Source: Agriterribacter humi (GTDB lineage Bacteria > Bacteroidota > Bacteroidia > Chitinophagales > Chitinophagaceae). From it: a stretch of DNA of 64,000 nt. The notes under the pieces were generated by a model. The model made no database searches. It was not told the DNA's origin and was given only the letters and a program-made list of their open reading frames with translations. The stretch covers positions 213,288 through 277,287 of the forward strand of contig NZ_VOHQ01000007.1 of the NCBI RefSeq assembly GCF_009192765.1. Reading direction: 5' to 3'. Within the stretch, counting starts at the first letter, position 1. Every line of letters starts with the position of its first letter. Shown one piece after another: positions 18,042 to 28,500 of this stretch. The translations under genes and the position numbers were made by a program.

Positions 18042-18995
18042 TTATTTCTCTTGATAATATACTGATTCTAACGACCTTAGTTTTTTATCTATTTCATTAC
18101 TTAAAAACCGAAATTTTGCTTTTCTAAAAATACCTGCCAAATTTGTAAGGGTTACAATTAACTGCTTGCGTTCTCCTTCATTTTTAAATTCATACAACCC
18201 TTTATTCCGACAATCTTTCAATTGCTCAATCCAGGAATCTTTGCTCTTACCAGTAATGGCACATAAAAGTTCAGCCATGGAATCAAATTTATTAGGCCTG
18301 GTAAAATCAATTTTCTCCACCTTACCAGTTTCTGCAAGCAGATCAAAAAGGATAAGTATTTGCTTTTTGGAAAATACTCCTTTCTCCTTGCCCTTTATTC
18401 CAGCAGCTGCATTAACCGTCGTGTACTCATTAAAATAATGAGAGCTATTATGATAGTTATTGAATTCATTCCGGATTTGGAGAATAACAGCGGATTGATT
18501 TACTTGATAAAGGTTATTCCCTGATTTCTTTCCAAAATCAGGAGATATGATTTGCCGGACAACATGGGACAATGCTTCTTCAAAATTATTATCTGCTTCA
18601 GTTAAGAATGACTGTAGAATATGCGCATAGTTATTAACCAGTAACTTATTAATCCCTTCCGTTTGCAAAGGATAATAAGGCTTGCCAAACGATCCTATGT
18701 AATACAAAATGCCGGTAATCCGGGAAAGCAGGTATTTAAAACTATGGGAAGCCCGGTAATTTACAATATAGGCCAAGGGTTGAGGCAGCCCAGTATTGGC
18801 TTTGCTTTCCTTTTTAAATAGCTGATAAAGCCTGTAATGACCTAATAACCGCTGATAAATATCCTGGTTATACCAACCTGTCCACTCGAGGAACCGGCAA
18901 TCCAGATGGCCGGTTAAACTGTTCAATTTGTCTTTCCATACATAATCCCTGTCCGGCAGCGGATGCCGGTGCAACACACTCAAATCCATACTCAC
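18042..18995 (-). CDS. Conserved hypothetical protein of mobile elements
   Basis: A 317-aa soluble protein with no signal peptide or membrane helix. The N-terminal half is aromatic-rich (DIYQRLLGHYRLYQLFKKES, HSFKYLLSRITGILYYIG); the C-terminal 110 residues form a helical domain (KKQILILFDLLAETGKVEKI, KFDSMAELLCAITGKS, SWIEQLKDCRNKGLYEF, TLTNLAGIFRKAKFRFL). I recall similar C-terminal domains in hypothetical proteins of Bacteroidota integrative elements; the layout is reminiscent of the regulator RteC but I see no decisive match. It is the last gene before the right end of the element and faces inward. Confidence 0.6.
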   Translation of the reverse strand: MSMDLSVLHRHPLPDRDYVWKDKLNSLTGHLDCRFLEWTGWYNQDIYQRLLGHYRLYQLFKKESKANTGLPQPLAYIVNYRASHSFKYLLSRITGILYYIGSFGKPYYPLQTEGINKLLVNNYAHILQSFLTEADNNFEEALSHVVRQIISPDFGKKSGNNLYQVNQSAVILQIRNEFNNYHNSSHYFNEYTTVNAAAGIKGKEKGVFSKKQILILFDLLAETGKVEKIDFTRPNKFDSMAELLCAITGKSKDSWIEQLKDCRNKGLYEFKNEGERKQLIVTLTNLAGIFRKAKFRFLSNEIDKKLRSLESVYYQEK

Positions 18996-19064
18996 GATTT
19001 TCTACTTAAATTTACGGAAAGTCGTGTGAAGACGCGTAGGGAAATGCCAATAAAATGATCGCAG

Positions 19065-19086
19065 ATAGAGTAAAAAATAGAGTAAA
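19065..19086. repeat. Right arm-type integrase sites
   Basis: ATAGAGTAAA at 19065-19074 and 19077-19086, 12 bp apart, the same sequence, spacing and orientation as the left pair at 9619-9640, and about 45 bp inside the right core. Confidence 0.75.
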
Positions 19087-19092
19087 AACAAG

Positions 19093-19115
19093 AAACCCGC
19101 GACTATCGCGGGTTT
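19093..19115 (-). terminator. Hairpin terminator of tRNA-Asp supplied by the element
   Basis: Perfect 10-bp inverted repeat (AAACCCGCGA at 19093, TCGCGGGTTT ending 19115) with a 3-nt loop, followed on the minus strand by CTTGTTTTTAC. It lies directly 3' of tRNA-Asp but inside the element. Confidence 0.7.
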
Positions 19116-19128
19116 GAGGTCTAATTAT

Positions 19129-19141
19129 GCGGACCGGACGG
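19129..19141. repeat. Right attachment core (attR) in tRNA-Asp
   Basis: GCGGACCGGACGG, identical to 9478-9490. It covers the discriminator base, the 3' acceptor strand and the adjoining T-stem bases of tRNA-Asp, so integration leaves the tRNA intact. Confidence 0.8.
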
Positions 19142-19203
19142 GACTCGAACCCGCGACCTCCGCCGTGACAGGGCGGCATTCTAACCAACTGAACTACCGA
19201 TCC
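19130..19203 (-). tRNA. tRNA-Asp (GTC)
   Basis: 74 nt on the minus strand. Acceptor GGATCGG pairs with CCGGTCC (one G-T), D-arm GTTC/GAAT, anticodon arm CCGCC-CTGTCAC-GGCGG with anticodon GTC, T-loop TTCGAGT in a GCGGG/CCCGT stem, discriminator G. CCA is not encoded. Its 3' end is the integration site of the neighbouring element. Confidence 0.95.
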
Positions 19204-19457
19204 AAATTAACCATCCCCAAACTTTGGTATTGCTACCTCATTTTTCAGGACGGCAAAGATAGGATTTTTGGCTTCTTCCCAAAAAGTTTTTTAAAAAATA
19301 GGACAAACCGGCAACAGCCGAAAAGTTATCCAAAAAAATACCCACGGTATATTGTAGTTAAAGCACTTTCGGGAGATATAACATTTTTTTACCTCCCGAC
19401 TGTATTAATTTGGCAGGATTGAGTTTGTTCCTGCCGCTTACTCCCAACAAATGCTAT

Positions 19458-19895
19458 ATGATCATCAAAAGAAATCATTTCTTTCTTATGCTCTTTCTCC
19501 TTATGGTAGTACCCATTATTGCAGCTAAACTTTACTGGGTATCCTCATCATCAAAAACAAAGGGAGTGATGGCATTTGAAGGCAAGGAAATTTCCGGGCA
19601 ACTCCGGCGTACCTATGCTGTAATAACGTTCTCTGCAACAGGTAAGGATACCGTTTTTTTTAATTCCGCCGATGATGAGTCTTTCAGCCCGGGGCAAAGC
19701 GTACCGGTGTTGTATCAACGCAGTCGGCCCACCGAGGCTAAAGTGGATACATTTACCGGTTTATGAATGGACACCGTTATCTACAGTGGTTTATTTTTTC
19801 TTTTCATTGCTGTTGTTTTCTTTCATCCCCAAATTATTCCCTACCGGGCCAGGGTTCAGTTGCTGTTGAAGCGGCCTTTTATAAAACTGGTATAA
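19458..19895 (+). pseudogene. DUF3592-like membrane protein with in-frame TGA
   Basis: From the ATG at 19458 a membrane helix (LMLFLLMVVPIIAAKLYWV) is followed by a small extracytoplasmic domain with the DUF3592 pattern (YAVITFSATGKDTVFF, SPGQSVPVLYQRSRP, AKVDTFTGL), then TGA at 19764-19766. The same frame continues with ATGGAC and a second hydrophobic helix (VIYSGLFFLFIAVVFF) to a stop at 19893-19895. The family normally has this second helix right after the FTGLW-like segment, so TGG to TGA is the likely event. Translation may alternatively yield a 102-aa truncated protein. Confidence 0.6.
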
Positions 19896-19906
19896 GCATT
19901 CTAAAA

Positions 19907-22765
19907 TTATTTTTTCAACGCCTTCCCAATCAACATCAGTTCCTCATGATAGCGGTGCTTACCCGCAGGAGTATTTAATTTTTTTGCCAGCGCTGTCAAT
20001 ATTTCTTTGGATTCAGTACTGCCAATCGCACCGACACGTTGTATGGTAAACGCCAATGCTTTTGGCAATTTTGAACGCATCGTAATATCAATAGCTTTGT
20101 TCATATCAGTCGGGACAAGCGGCTCAAGGGCGTACCAGCACATAAAAGGCAGGTTTTGATCGGTAGAATCTTCATCGTGCCCGTATAAACCATCAATGAT
20201 ATCCCAACGTTTTACCAGTGGCGTACGCTGCAGTGCGGATCCTAAGTAGAGTCTTACCATTGCAGATTCATCCGACTTCGCCATCACCGAAAATTTTGTC
20301 AGTGCCGCATCGGAAGGATTGCTGTCTTCTGTGAGTAGTTGTATCGCCCAGCTCCTGATGTATTCACTTTCATGATCCAGCAAGCCGGTCAGCTCGCTTT
20401 CACTTAGTCCTTTTGTAACATGCAGGGCCCACAACGCACGTAACTTACGGGTAACATCGGGATTTTCATGGAGCATTTTTTTAAGCGCTGCGTGTACCGC
20501 TGCATTTCCGCCACGCTGCTGTAAAATAATTCTTGCCTGGCGTACATACCAGTCATTGCGGCTGAGTTGGTATTCCACCAGTTCCATATCTGTCGCTTTC
20601 TGCAAATCCACCTGTACCCACTGATCCTTTGTATTGCTGATCCTGAAGATGCGCCCCATGGTCTTATCGTGTACATCGGGGTTTGGACTATGACATTGAT
20701 TTTTATCATACCAGTCAATCGCATATACGGAACCGGTAGGGCCATAGCGGAAGTTCAACCACTGCGACCATGCATCATTGGTGAGCAGGAAATCTTTGCC
20801 ATGGGTGCCGGTGTAACCCGAGCCTTTCCGGATGAGATGATCGGTATTAACCCTGCTGCCATGAATGCTGTTCATGAAGATATCATTGCGGTATTCCGCC
20901 GGCCAGTTATCGCCTCCAAGATAGATCATGGCGCCGGCATGCGCATGTCCGCCGCCCTTGCTTGCCGACCGGAAATTGCCGGCATGAGGTCCGCGGTCGC
21001 CGATCCAATGCACATGATCTGCCATCGTTTTAATATCGTCAAATGTATATTCCGGATGCGGACGGGCCTGGCGGGTATACCTGCCGCCCTGGAAAATATG
21101 GTACAAATGCGGAACCACGCAGGCGGTGATGAACGCATGACCGTAATCGTTGAAATCAATACCCCATGGGTTGCTGGTACCTTCGGCAAACAATTCAAAT
21201 TTTTTGGTTACCGGGTGCACGCGCCATACTCCACCATCCAGCTTCACCCGCTCTTTATCGGGTGCACCTGGCCGGCCCACATTTGAATTGGTAAACACGC
21301 CATGCGTACCATATAACCAGCCGTCCGGTCCCCAATGCAAACTGTTGAGTGTTTCATGGGTATCGTGGTAACCCCATCCGTCAAGGATAACCTGTGCAGG
21401 GCCCGCGGGCTTGTCGGTTTTTTCATCAATAGGAATAAACAGCAGGTAGGGCGCAGCGCCTACCCACACTCCGCCCATTCCTACTTCAATGCCGCTAACA
21501 AGGTTAAGCGTATCTGTAAATATTTTTTTACTGTCCAGCTTCCCGTCGCCATCGGTATCTTCAAAAATATAAATGCGGTCTTTACCCTGTCCTTCGGGTG
21601 CCCGTACAGGATAGGTATGTGATTCCACTACCCAAAGCCTCCCGCGCCAGTCTAAAGTAAAAGCAATGGGCTTTATGATCTCCGGTTCAGCGGCTGCCAG
21701 TGTAACCGAAAATCCTTCGGAAAGACTCATTGCCTGAGCGGCCTTTTCTCCCGAAAGTCCAGCATAAGGGGTTACATCCAATGGTGGAAGTACAATAACA
21801 TCGCTGGGTTTGAGTTCATTTGAAAATACAGGCCGTTTAACGTAAAATTTAAAGTCATCAAAGTTCAGGTGCGCCCATGTATCCTTACCAATATAAGGTA
21901 TAGGCGAAACCCCCGTTTCATTATCAATGAGCCGGATATATATTTCTTTGTTCAGCAGCTTTCGCAGGTCCGCTACCACCGGCCGCAATGGAGCGCGACC
22001 GGTACCGGGAATCTCGAAGAAAACACTGTCGTTATCCGCACGTACCAGCTCAACCCTTGTATCCTGTAATGCCCCGCCGGATATTTTAAATGCCGCCCAG
22101 GGTTGTGTTACTTTAAAAGAGACAGAGGTTAATGTACCGGTTTTATCATGTTCCGTATTGCCGCCGCTGCTTACAAAAAAACGTCCTTCCTTACCAATGC
22201 GTGTATCTTTTGCATGTTTTGGGGAAGGATCTAAGGAGATAAGCCCATTCTGAAAGGCATCGCCTTCGGCTGTCCAGTCCTTTAAGGTGCCGGTTTCAAA
22301 ATTCAGGTTTAGCGGTTTGCCGTTCTTTACCGGCAGCAGGCCTTTTGCCGTTATTACCCGGGCATCAGCGCTGGCGGTGACCACAAATTTTCCTACCATG
22401 CCTGCCTGTCTGTGACCAGGAATCGTGCAATAATAAGTATCACTGATGCTGGCTGTAAAGCTGATGGATGTACGCTGTCCTTTTTCGTTCAGCACCTTGC
22501 TTTTGGTTTTCCCTTTCTCCATCGCAATATCATGCGTCATCAGTTCGGTATTTACAATCGTTATGCGCACCCTCTCGCCCTTTTTGGCTTTCAGTACAGG
22601 ATTCCGGGTTCCGTCTTTTGCTATATAACCCAGCATGGTAGCTTCCAGAACAAATTCACGATCCATTTTAACGGGCTTTTTGACTGGGGTTTGTTGTGCA
22701 GGGCTGAGGTTCACGATCAGCATACAAAAGAAAAAATGAACAGTGGATAAAGCGATTTTCTTCAT
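19907..22765 (-). CDS. Cupredoxin-domain, PVC-type membrane-bound dehydrogenase-like protein
   Basis: A 952-aa exported protein. After a signal peptide (to about residue 24) comes a cupredoxin domain with a complete type-1 copper set: His78, Cys113 (YYCTIPGH), His118, Met123. A jelly-roll-like segment (residues 150-310) follows, then the beta-propeller dehydrogenase domain of the TIGR02604 kind (LSEGFSVTLAAAEP, LDWRGRLWVVES, TDGDGKLD, LHWGPDGWLYGTHGVF; about residues 345-740) and HEAT-like repeats to the end. It lacks the C-terminal CxxCH heme domain seen in relatives, including the gene at 25583-29413. Likely periplasmic oxidation of a sugar-like substrate with copper as electron relay; substrate unknown. 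Confidence 0.82.
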   Translation of the reverse strand: MKKIALSTVHFFFCMLIVNLSPAQQTPVKKPVKMDREFVLEATMLGYIAKDGTRNPVLKAKKGERVRITIVNTELMTHDIAMEKGKTKSKVLNEKGQRTSISFTASISDTYYCTIPGHRQAGMVGKFVVTASADARVITAKGLLPVKNGKPLNLNFETGTLKDWTAEGDAFQNGLISLDPSPKHAKDTRIGKEGRFFVSSGGNTEHDKTGTLTSVSFKVTQPWAAFKISGGALQDTRVELVRADNDSVFFEIPGTGRAPLRPVVADLRKLLNKEIYIRLIDNETGVSPIPYIGKDTWAHLNFDDFKFYVKRPVFSNELKPSDVIVLPPLDVTPYAGLSGEKAAQAMSLSEGFSVTLAAAEPEIIKPIAFTLDWRGRLWVVESHTYPVRAPEGQGKDRIYIFEDTDGDGKLDSKKIFTDTLNLVSGIEVGMGGVWVGAAPYLLFIPIDEKTDKPAGPAQVILDGWGYHDTHETLNSLHWGPDGWLYGTHGVFTNSNVGRPGAPDKERVKLDGGVWRVHPVTKKFELFAEGTSNPWGIDFNDYGHAFITACVVPHLYHIFQGGRYTRQARPHPEYTFDDIKTMADHVHWIGDRGPHAGNFRSASKGGGHAHAGAMIYLGGDNWPAEYRNDIFMNSIHGSRVNTDHLIRKGSGYTGTHGKDFLLTNDAWSQWLNFRYGPTGSVYAIDWYDKNQCHSPNPDVHDKTMGRIFRISNTKDQWVQVDLQKATDMELVEYQLSRNDWYVRQARIILQQRGGNAAVHAALKKMLHENPDVTRKLRALWALHVTKGLSESELTGLLDHESEYIRSWAIQLLTEDSNPSDAALTKFSVMAKSDESAMVRLYLGSALQRTPLVKRWDIIDGLYGHDEDSTDQNLPFMCWYALEPLVPTDMNKAIDITMRSKLPKALAFTIQRVGAIGSTESKEILTALAKKLNTPAGKHRYHEELMLIGKALKK

Positions 22766-22945
22766 ACAGCTTAAAATATGAAAAGATTAATTTTCTAAAA
22801 ATAATGTTTTTCATCCGACTTATTGTGATGTGATGTCTTCCTTTATTCAGTGTGGCTCCGGTATTAAAATGTTTTTACAAAATGCTCTTTTCTGTAAAAG
22901 GGGCGGCTGGCAAAAGGATGTTATTTGATATGCCATTTTCTGCAA

Positions 22946-25321
22946 TCAATCATCATGTTCCACCTGCCTTATCTCCTGGTTTTTGATTTGGGTCTTGCCC
23001 AGCTTCCACGAAAAACCCAGGCTGATATACCGGTTCTGGTAACGAAAGGTTTGCAACTGGCGAAAGGAATTTGTTGCCAGTTCTTCATCAATATAGGTGA
23101 AAGGCGTAAGGAAAGCATCCATCTTCAGACTAATATTAAACCGTTCATTTTTCCACTTTTTGCTGACCGTTATGCTGTAATATTTCCAGCCTGAACGGTA
23201 TCCCTGCAAACGCAGGTTCCTGTTGTTGAAAAAACCGTAAAAATAAATGCTATAGCCTTTCTGAAATGCATAGGTGCTTCTTATCACCAATTCTCCTGTG
23301 AGGCCTTTATTGGTAATACCCAGCGCCCTACTTTTTAACCATGTATACCGTGCAGTAAAAGTGCCTCCTATATCGAGTGCCGCTGTTGGTTTACAGGTAA
23401 GTGATGCAACCAGTCCCAACTGTTGGTTTTGCCCGATATTTTTCCAGGTGCTTTCAAAAACGCTGCCGGGTAATGCGGTGCGGATATTTTCAATCGTATT
23501 GCGGTTGTCGTTAAAAAACAATGTAAGGTCTTTAAATCGTTTCGTATCATTTGCGGTGAAGCTCAACTGGTAACGATTGGTGATTTCAGGTTTTAAATAT
23601 GGGTTTCCAAACTGGATGGTAAGTGAGTCGCTGTTGTTAACCGTAGGGTTCAGGTACGAAAAATAAGGACGCAATATTTTCATGTTGTAAGATAATTTCA
23701 AGCTGGTCTTTTCATCGAACATTCTGCTCACCAAAATTTGGGGTACCATGTTACTAAAAGCAGGAATGCGGAGTGAGACCTCTTTGAAAACAGCATCCAG
23801 CTCTGTTCTTTCATAACGGACCCCACCTGTGAGACCCCATTTTTTTAGTTTCAGGGTGAGATTATTGTACAGCGCATAAATATTACTCCGGTAAGAAAAA
23901 TGGGTTGACCTCAAAGCATCCGGTATATAATGCGCATCCAAGAAATCGTACACGTTAAACCGGCTTTCGCTTTTCAATTGTTTCAGTGTTAGTTTTATCC
24001 CGGACTCCCACTTCCAACGCTTATTAAAGGATTGGGAATAATCGCCCTGAATGATAAAATCATGGTTATGCGTTCTGCTGCCAAAATTTTCAAGGTAGTC
24101 AATAACATCATTGCGTACCTGCTCAAGCTGGTAATCGTTGGTCCCTTTGAACAGAAAATACATAGCCAATAAAGAGAATTCTTTTTTGCCATTTTTTGAA
24201 GTTCGGGTATATCCTGCATTAAAAGTATTGCCCTTGTTTGTATTTGGCGTTCGTGTATGACGTAAAAAGGAAAGGAATGGCATTTCATTTTTAACCTCGT
24301 AGCTTTCTAAAACATTGCTGGTAACATTGGGTGATATTCGTGCCCGGTAGCCTATGCTGAGCGTATTAAGTGAATCGGGGCTATACAGTATATTGGCTCC
24401 TCCAAAAAAATAATCTCCCGATTGTTTGGATTCGTTCTTCTGAAGAAGCTCCGAACTGCCTGTTTCCCGTTCCAATACAGATCCATTCCTGTTCCAATAT
24501 TTTTGATAAAGGGCATCCGCATTAAAAAGCCATTTGCCATATTTGCTAAGCATATCGCCCATTGTATTTTCACTGCGATTGCCTAAAGCCACACTTAGAT
24601 TCCCGCTGCTGCCATTGGTTTTTGGTTTTCTGGTAATGATATTCACAACGGCATCCGTTCCTTCCGCATCATATTTGGCAGAGGGATGTGTTATCACTTC
24701 AATTTTTACAATATTTTCCGCACTTATTGCTTTAAGGGCACCTGCTACTGACGGGGCATACAGCTCAGATGGCTTACCATCTATAAACACCCTGATATTT
24801 GAATTTCCGTTTACCGAAAGCCCCCCGGAAGGGTCAACGCTTATCATCGGCACTCTTTTAAGTACATCCGAGGCATTTAAGCCGGCGATGGATGAAAGAC
24901 GCTCTGTATTGAATACAATACCATCAACCCGCTGTTCAATCAGCGGCTTTTGACCCCGGATAATGACTTCTTTAAGATTTACCAACTCAGGTATAACCCA
25001 TATCGTTCCAAAATCTAAAACTGTTTCATCGTCTCGCAGCACTTTTGGTTTACTTTGTAAAGAATGATAACCCACCATACTGAACCTGATTAAATATGTG
25101 CCGCATATAAGGTGTCGCATCTCAATCCGGCCAACACTATCGGTGAATGTTCTTTTTATAAGCTTATTGTTTTTATATAAGGAAACAGATGCAAAAGGCA
25201 CTGTTTTTTTTGTGAGGGAATCTAAAAAAACAGCTTTTACCGTAATATGGTTATCGGGCGACTGTGCTCTTAAAGCGGGAAGAAAAATACAGCAGAACAT
25301 TATGAAGAAAATGTATTTCAT
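22946..25321 (-). CDS. TonB-dependent outer-membrane beta-barrel receptor
   Basis: A 791-aa protein with signal peptide (MKYIFFIMFCCIFLPALRAQ), a carboxypeptidase-regulatory-like beta-sandwich (residues about 25-110: VKAVFLDSLTKKTVPFASVS, LIRFSMVGYHSLQ), a plug domain (VDGIVFNTERLSSI, ASDVLKRVPMISVDPSGGLSVN, DGKPSELY) and an OMP_b-brl_3 type barrel to the C-terminus. This family imports or senses substrates at the outer membrane. No SusD partner is present. It lies between the two dehydrogenase genes on the same strand, separated by 180 and 261 bp. Confidence 0.88.
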   Translation of the reverse strand: MKYIFFIMFCCIFLPALRAQSPDNHITVKAVFLDSLTKKTVPFASVSLYKNNKLIKRTFTDSVGRIEMRHLICGTYLIRFSMVGYHSLQSKPKVLRDDETVLDFGTIWVIPELVNLKEVIIRGQKPLIEQRVDGIVFNTERLSSIAGLNASDVLKRVPMISVDPSGGLSVNGNSNIRVFIDGKPSELYAPSVAGALKAISAENIVKIEVITHPSAKYDAEGTDAVVNIITRKPKTNGSSGNLSVALGNRSENTMGDMLSKYGKWLFNADALYQKYWNRNGSVLERETGSSELLQKNESKQSGDYFFGGANILYSPDSLNTLSIGYRARISPNVTSNVLESYEVKNEMPFLSFLRHTRTPNTNKGNTFNAGYTRTSKNGKKEFSLLAMYFLFKGTNDYQLEQVRNDVIDYLENFGSRTHNHDFIIQGDYSQSFNKRWKWESGIKLTLKQLKSESRFNVYDFLDAHYIPDALRSTHFSYRSNIYALYNNLTLKLKKWGLTGGVRYERTELDAVFKEVSLRIPAFSNMVPQILVSRMFDEKTSLKLSYNMKILRPYFSYLNPTVNNSDSLTIQFGNPYLKPEITNRYQLSFTANDTKRFKDLTLFFNDNRNTIENIRTALPGSVFESTWKNIGQNQQLGLVASLTCKPTAALDIGGTFTARYTWLKSRALGITNKGLTGELVIRSTYAFQKGYSIYFYGFFNNRNLRLQGYRSGWKYYSITVSKKWKNERFNISLKMDAFLTPFTYIDEELATNSFRQLQTFRYQNRYISLGFSWKLGKTQIKNQEIRQVEHDD

Positions 25322-25582
25322 ATGCTGTTGATTTGATGATCAGAACAAACCAACTGAATCGTTTCATCTCTTCAAAAAATAGTATATCAACAACAGGAAT
25401 AATAGACATGCGGCATCTTGCCTGCATTACCTGTTAAATTGCAGGTGCATTGGAATTGCAAAGCATTTATATATATTGAACTGCTGACAACTTAGCAATT
25501 CGAATTATATTCGTATTTCTATTTCAGGATAGCATGCTAAAATAATTTTTTGAAGACCGATTATTTTAATTGCTTCTAAAAT

Positions 25583-28500
25583 CTATTTGCTTGCTTTCTG
25601 CAGGTAAGATAGCAGGTCAATTATCTCCTTATCCGTTAATGTGTTCAATAATCCCTGGGGCATCATGGAAACAGGGGTTACCTCTTTAGACTGAATAGAA
25701 GATTTATTGATCACTACATCATTCTGTCCTACCACGCGCATGGTTACCTGGCGTTGATTCTCTCCAACCAGGTTTCCGGAATAAGTTCTCCCATCGCGGG
25801 TGGTAATCACTACCATTTTATAAGCATCCTGAATTTCCTCGCTGGGACTTAATATGTTGAAGAGCAGGTAATCAATATTAGACCTGTTTGAACCCGTAAG
25901 ATCAGGGCCGATTTCGCCTCCCTGTCCATATATGGTATGGCAACTTCCGCAGGTTCTCATAAACAACTTACCGCCATTATTTAGATCGGGGTTTCCTGCA
26001 GCCTGGCTGCTTAAAAGATTTTTATATTTGGCATATTCTTTATTATCGCGGGGCTTATCGTCAATAGGTCCCCACACTTCCACAAAGCCGCTTCCCACAA
26101 CTCTTCGCAACTGCCTGGCTACATTGGCAGATACATCCCTTTTCGGCACTGCATTTTCTTTCAGCGCCCGGGTAAGTATCCACCCATACACCGGACGGGA
26201 GGAAAGCGTTTGAATAGCGGAGGATTTTTCCGTCTCATTGAAATTTTTATATTTTTTGATCAGTAGTGATCCGAGATTTTTATCGTCAAAAGCTGCAATG
26301 GACTTTATAACGTCTATGCGTAATGGTGGTTCTTCCAGCAGGGCGGGAAGCTCAGGTAATAATTCCTTTCGTTGCTGCGCCGCAAGCGCCTGTAATGCTT
26401 TTTTTCTCAGGTCAATCCCTTCATTCTTATTTTTAAGTGTGGCCAATGAACGCTGCGCGGCTTCCGTATCACCGAAGAGCCCGGCAATCTCAGCCGCCAA
26501 TTGTGCAGTCCGGTCATTTCGTTTTTTTAATACAGCATATACCTGCTGCCACGCGGCTGGTGGTTTGAGATCTGTGCGGCCCTCCATTCCATTCCGCATT
26601 CCTTCCAATAAACTACCAAGGGTTTTCGGTTGGGTTGCTATTGTTTTAACCAGGTCGTCCATTGCACCGCCATCCACAGCACGGCGTGCAGTATAACGGG
26701 CAATCAATGGAATATTTGATTCAGATGCGATTTGTAGCGCCCGTGCAGGTTCTTCTCCGGCCAATGGTTCAAATCCATACCAGATCATTTTGGGAAGATT
26801 GTGGTCACTGATATCTTCTGAATGTTTTACCAGTTCGCCGGCTATCTTCCAGCTTGTGGTTTTTGCAAGCCGTTGCATCGCTGAAGCCAGGTAAAGTCTA
26901 ACCACAGGAGACTGATCCTTTGCAGCCATTGCAATAAATTGATCAGCAGCTTCGGCAGTAGGTGAGCGGTCTTCACACAATAGTTGTATTGCCCAGGCGC
27001 GGATATATTGATCTTTGTCGCCAAGCGCTTTTAAAAGCATACCGGGGTTTAGTCCTTTTGTTATGTGCAGGGTCCACATGGCTTTCAACCGCAGATCAGT
27101 ATCAGGGTTGGACTGGTAGATTTCACTCAGCAGGCTGTATGCTGCTGCATCTAAGTTTCCTTTAGCAGCCCTGCCCTGCAGTATAACTCTTGCCCGGCGC
27201 GCATGCCAGTCGCTCTTACTGGTTTGAAGCGCTGCCAGTTCCTTATCGCTCATTTTGGTGAGGTCCGAATACCTGCCCGGCCAGTTTACGGCTCCCGATT
27301 GCTCCGGAACAATCCTGAATATGCGGCCTGTTTCACTATTCAATACCTGTTGTCCGCATATATCGGCATCATGCCAGTCAAGAACATAAAGCCCGCCATC
27401 AGGACCAACTTCCATACTAAATCCAACCCACTGTGCATTATTGGCCATCATAAAATCATCACCATGGCTTGCCACAAAACCTGAACCCTGCGGTTCCAGT
27501 ATGTCGGAAAGAACAGCATGTTCGTGTATATTGGCCATGAATATCCTTCCTTTCTGTGATGCCGGAAATGCATCGGATTGATAAATGCGTGCGCCGCCAT
27601 GGGCAGACCTATGGCTGTGGTTGGTTATTGTTTTGATATCATCATACACATAGGGGTTAAAATGCTGGCCACCCTGGCGGTGGTAAATGCCTCCGGGAAC
27701 TACATGCCACATGTGCGGAATTACACAGGCGCTGATAAACAACTGGCCTTTGGCATCATAATCAATTCCCCAGGGGTTACTGAATCCATGGGCAACTACT
27801 TCAAATTTATCTTTGGTTGGATGATACCGCCAAACGCCTCCATTGATATCGGTTCCTTCTCCTTCAAGGATATCTTCAGGAAAAGGATCTTTATGTTTGT
27901 ACAGGCGACCCTTTCCTTTTGGCTTTCTTACTTTCGATGGTGTTGCGAATCCCTGGCAGCCATATAACCATCCGTCAGGCCCCCAATGCAAGCTGTTAAG
28001 GGTTTCATGGCGATCGCGTATACCCCATCCTGTTAGACGGACTTCTATGTCTTTTATATCTGCAACATCATCGTGATTGCGATCCGGAACAAAAAGAAGG
28101 TTGGGAGGAGCGCCAATAAAAACGCCGTCAAACCCTGCAGCAATGGCCGAGGGGAAGGCTATTCCCTCCATGAACACCTTCCGGGTGTCGGCTGTGCCAT
28201 CGTGGTTGGTATCTTCCAGGATAAGTATCCGGCTTTCACCTGAATTTGAAAATCCATGTCCTCTCGATTCATAATCCTTATTTTCTGCGATCCACATCCG
28301 ACCCCTGTCGTCCCAGCAAAAAGCCATAGGCTGGGTCATCAGTGGTTCTGCAGCCCAGGCATTTACCTTATAACCCGCTTTTATCGTCATAGCTTTAACA
28401 GCCTCTGCAGGTGTCAGGAATTTAGCCCTGAGCCCTTCCTGCTGCGCAATTTTCCACATCTCCGCACCGGCATAAAGAGGATTCCCGTTGCCGGAAAATG

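Larger units (their letters stand above)
9478..19141. mobile_element. Integrative element in tRNA-Asp (about 9.66 kb), immobilised
   Basis: Bounded by identical 13-bp cores (9478-9490 and 19129-19141), with paired ATAGAGTAAA arm repeats at 9619/9631 and 19065/19077. An integrase lies just inside the left core but has lost its catalytic middle. Cargo in order: hipB, hipA, metallophosphoesterase (rightward), then an HTH-like gene, a primase-helicase and a hypothetical gene (leftward), with two gene fragments between the last two. No relaxase or conjugation genes are present, so it was a non-conjugative genomic island that probably moved by site-specific recombination alone or with a helper. Confidence 0.8.

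Noticed and set aside
18042..18995. Calling this gene RteC
   Set aside because: The general layout is similar, but the C-terminal motifs do not match RteC closely enough to name it.
12854..19895. Alternative genetic code reading TAG or TGA as sense codons
   Set aside because: Many well-supported genes in the window end in TGA or TAG with no continuation, for example at 56524 and 61999. The two interrupted genes are better explained by point mutations.
20567..21286. 239-codon frame on the plus strand inside the cupredoxin-dehydrogenase gene
   Set aside because: It lies opposite conserved propeller motifs of the real gene and has no domain features.
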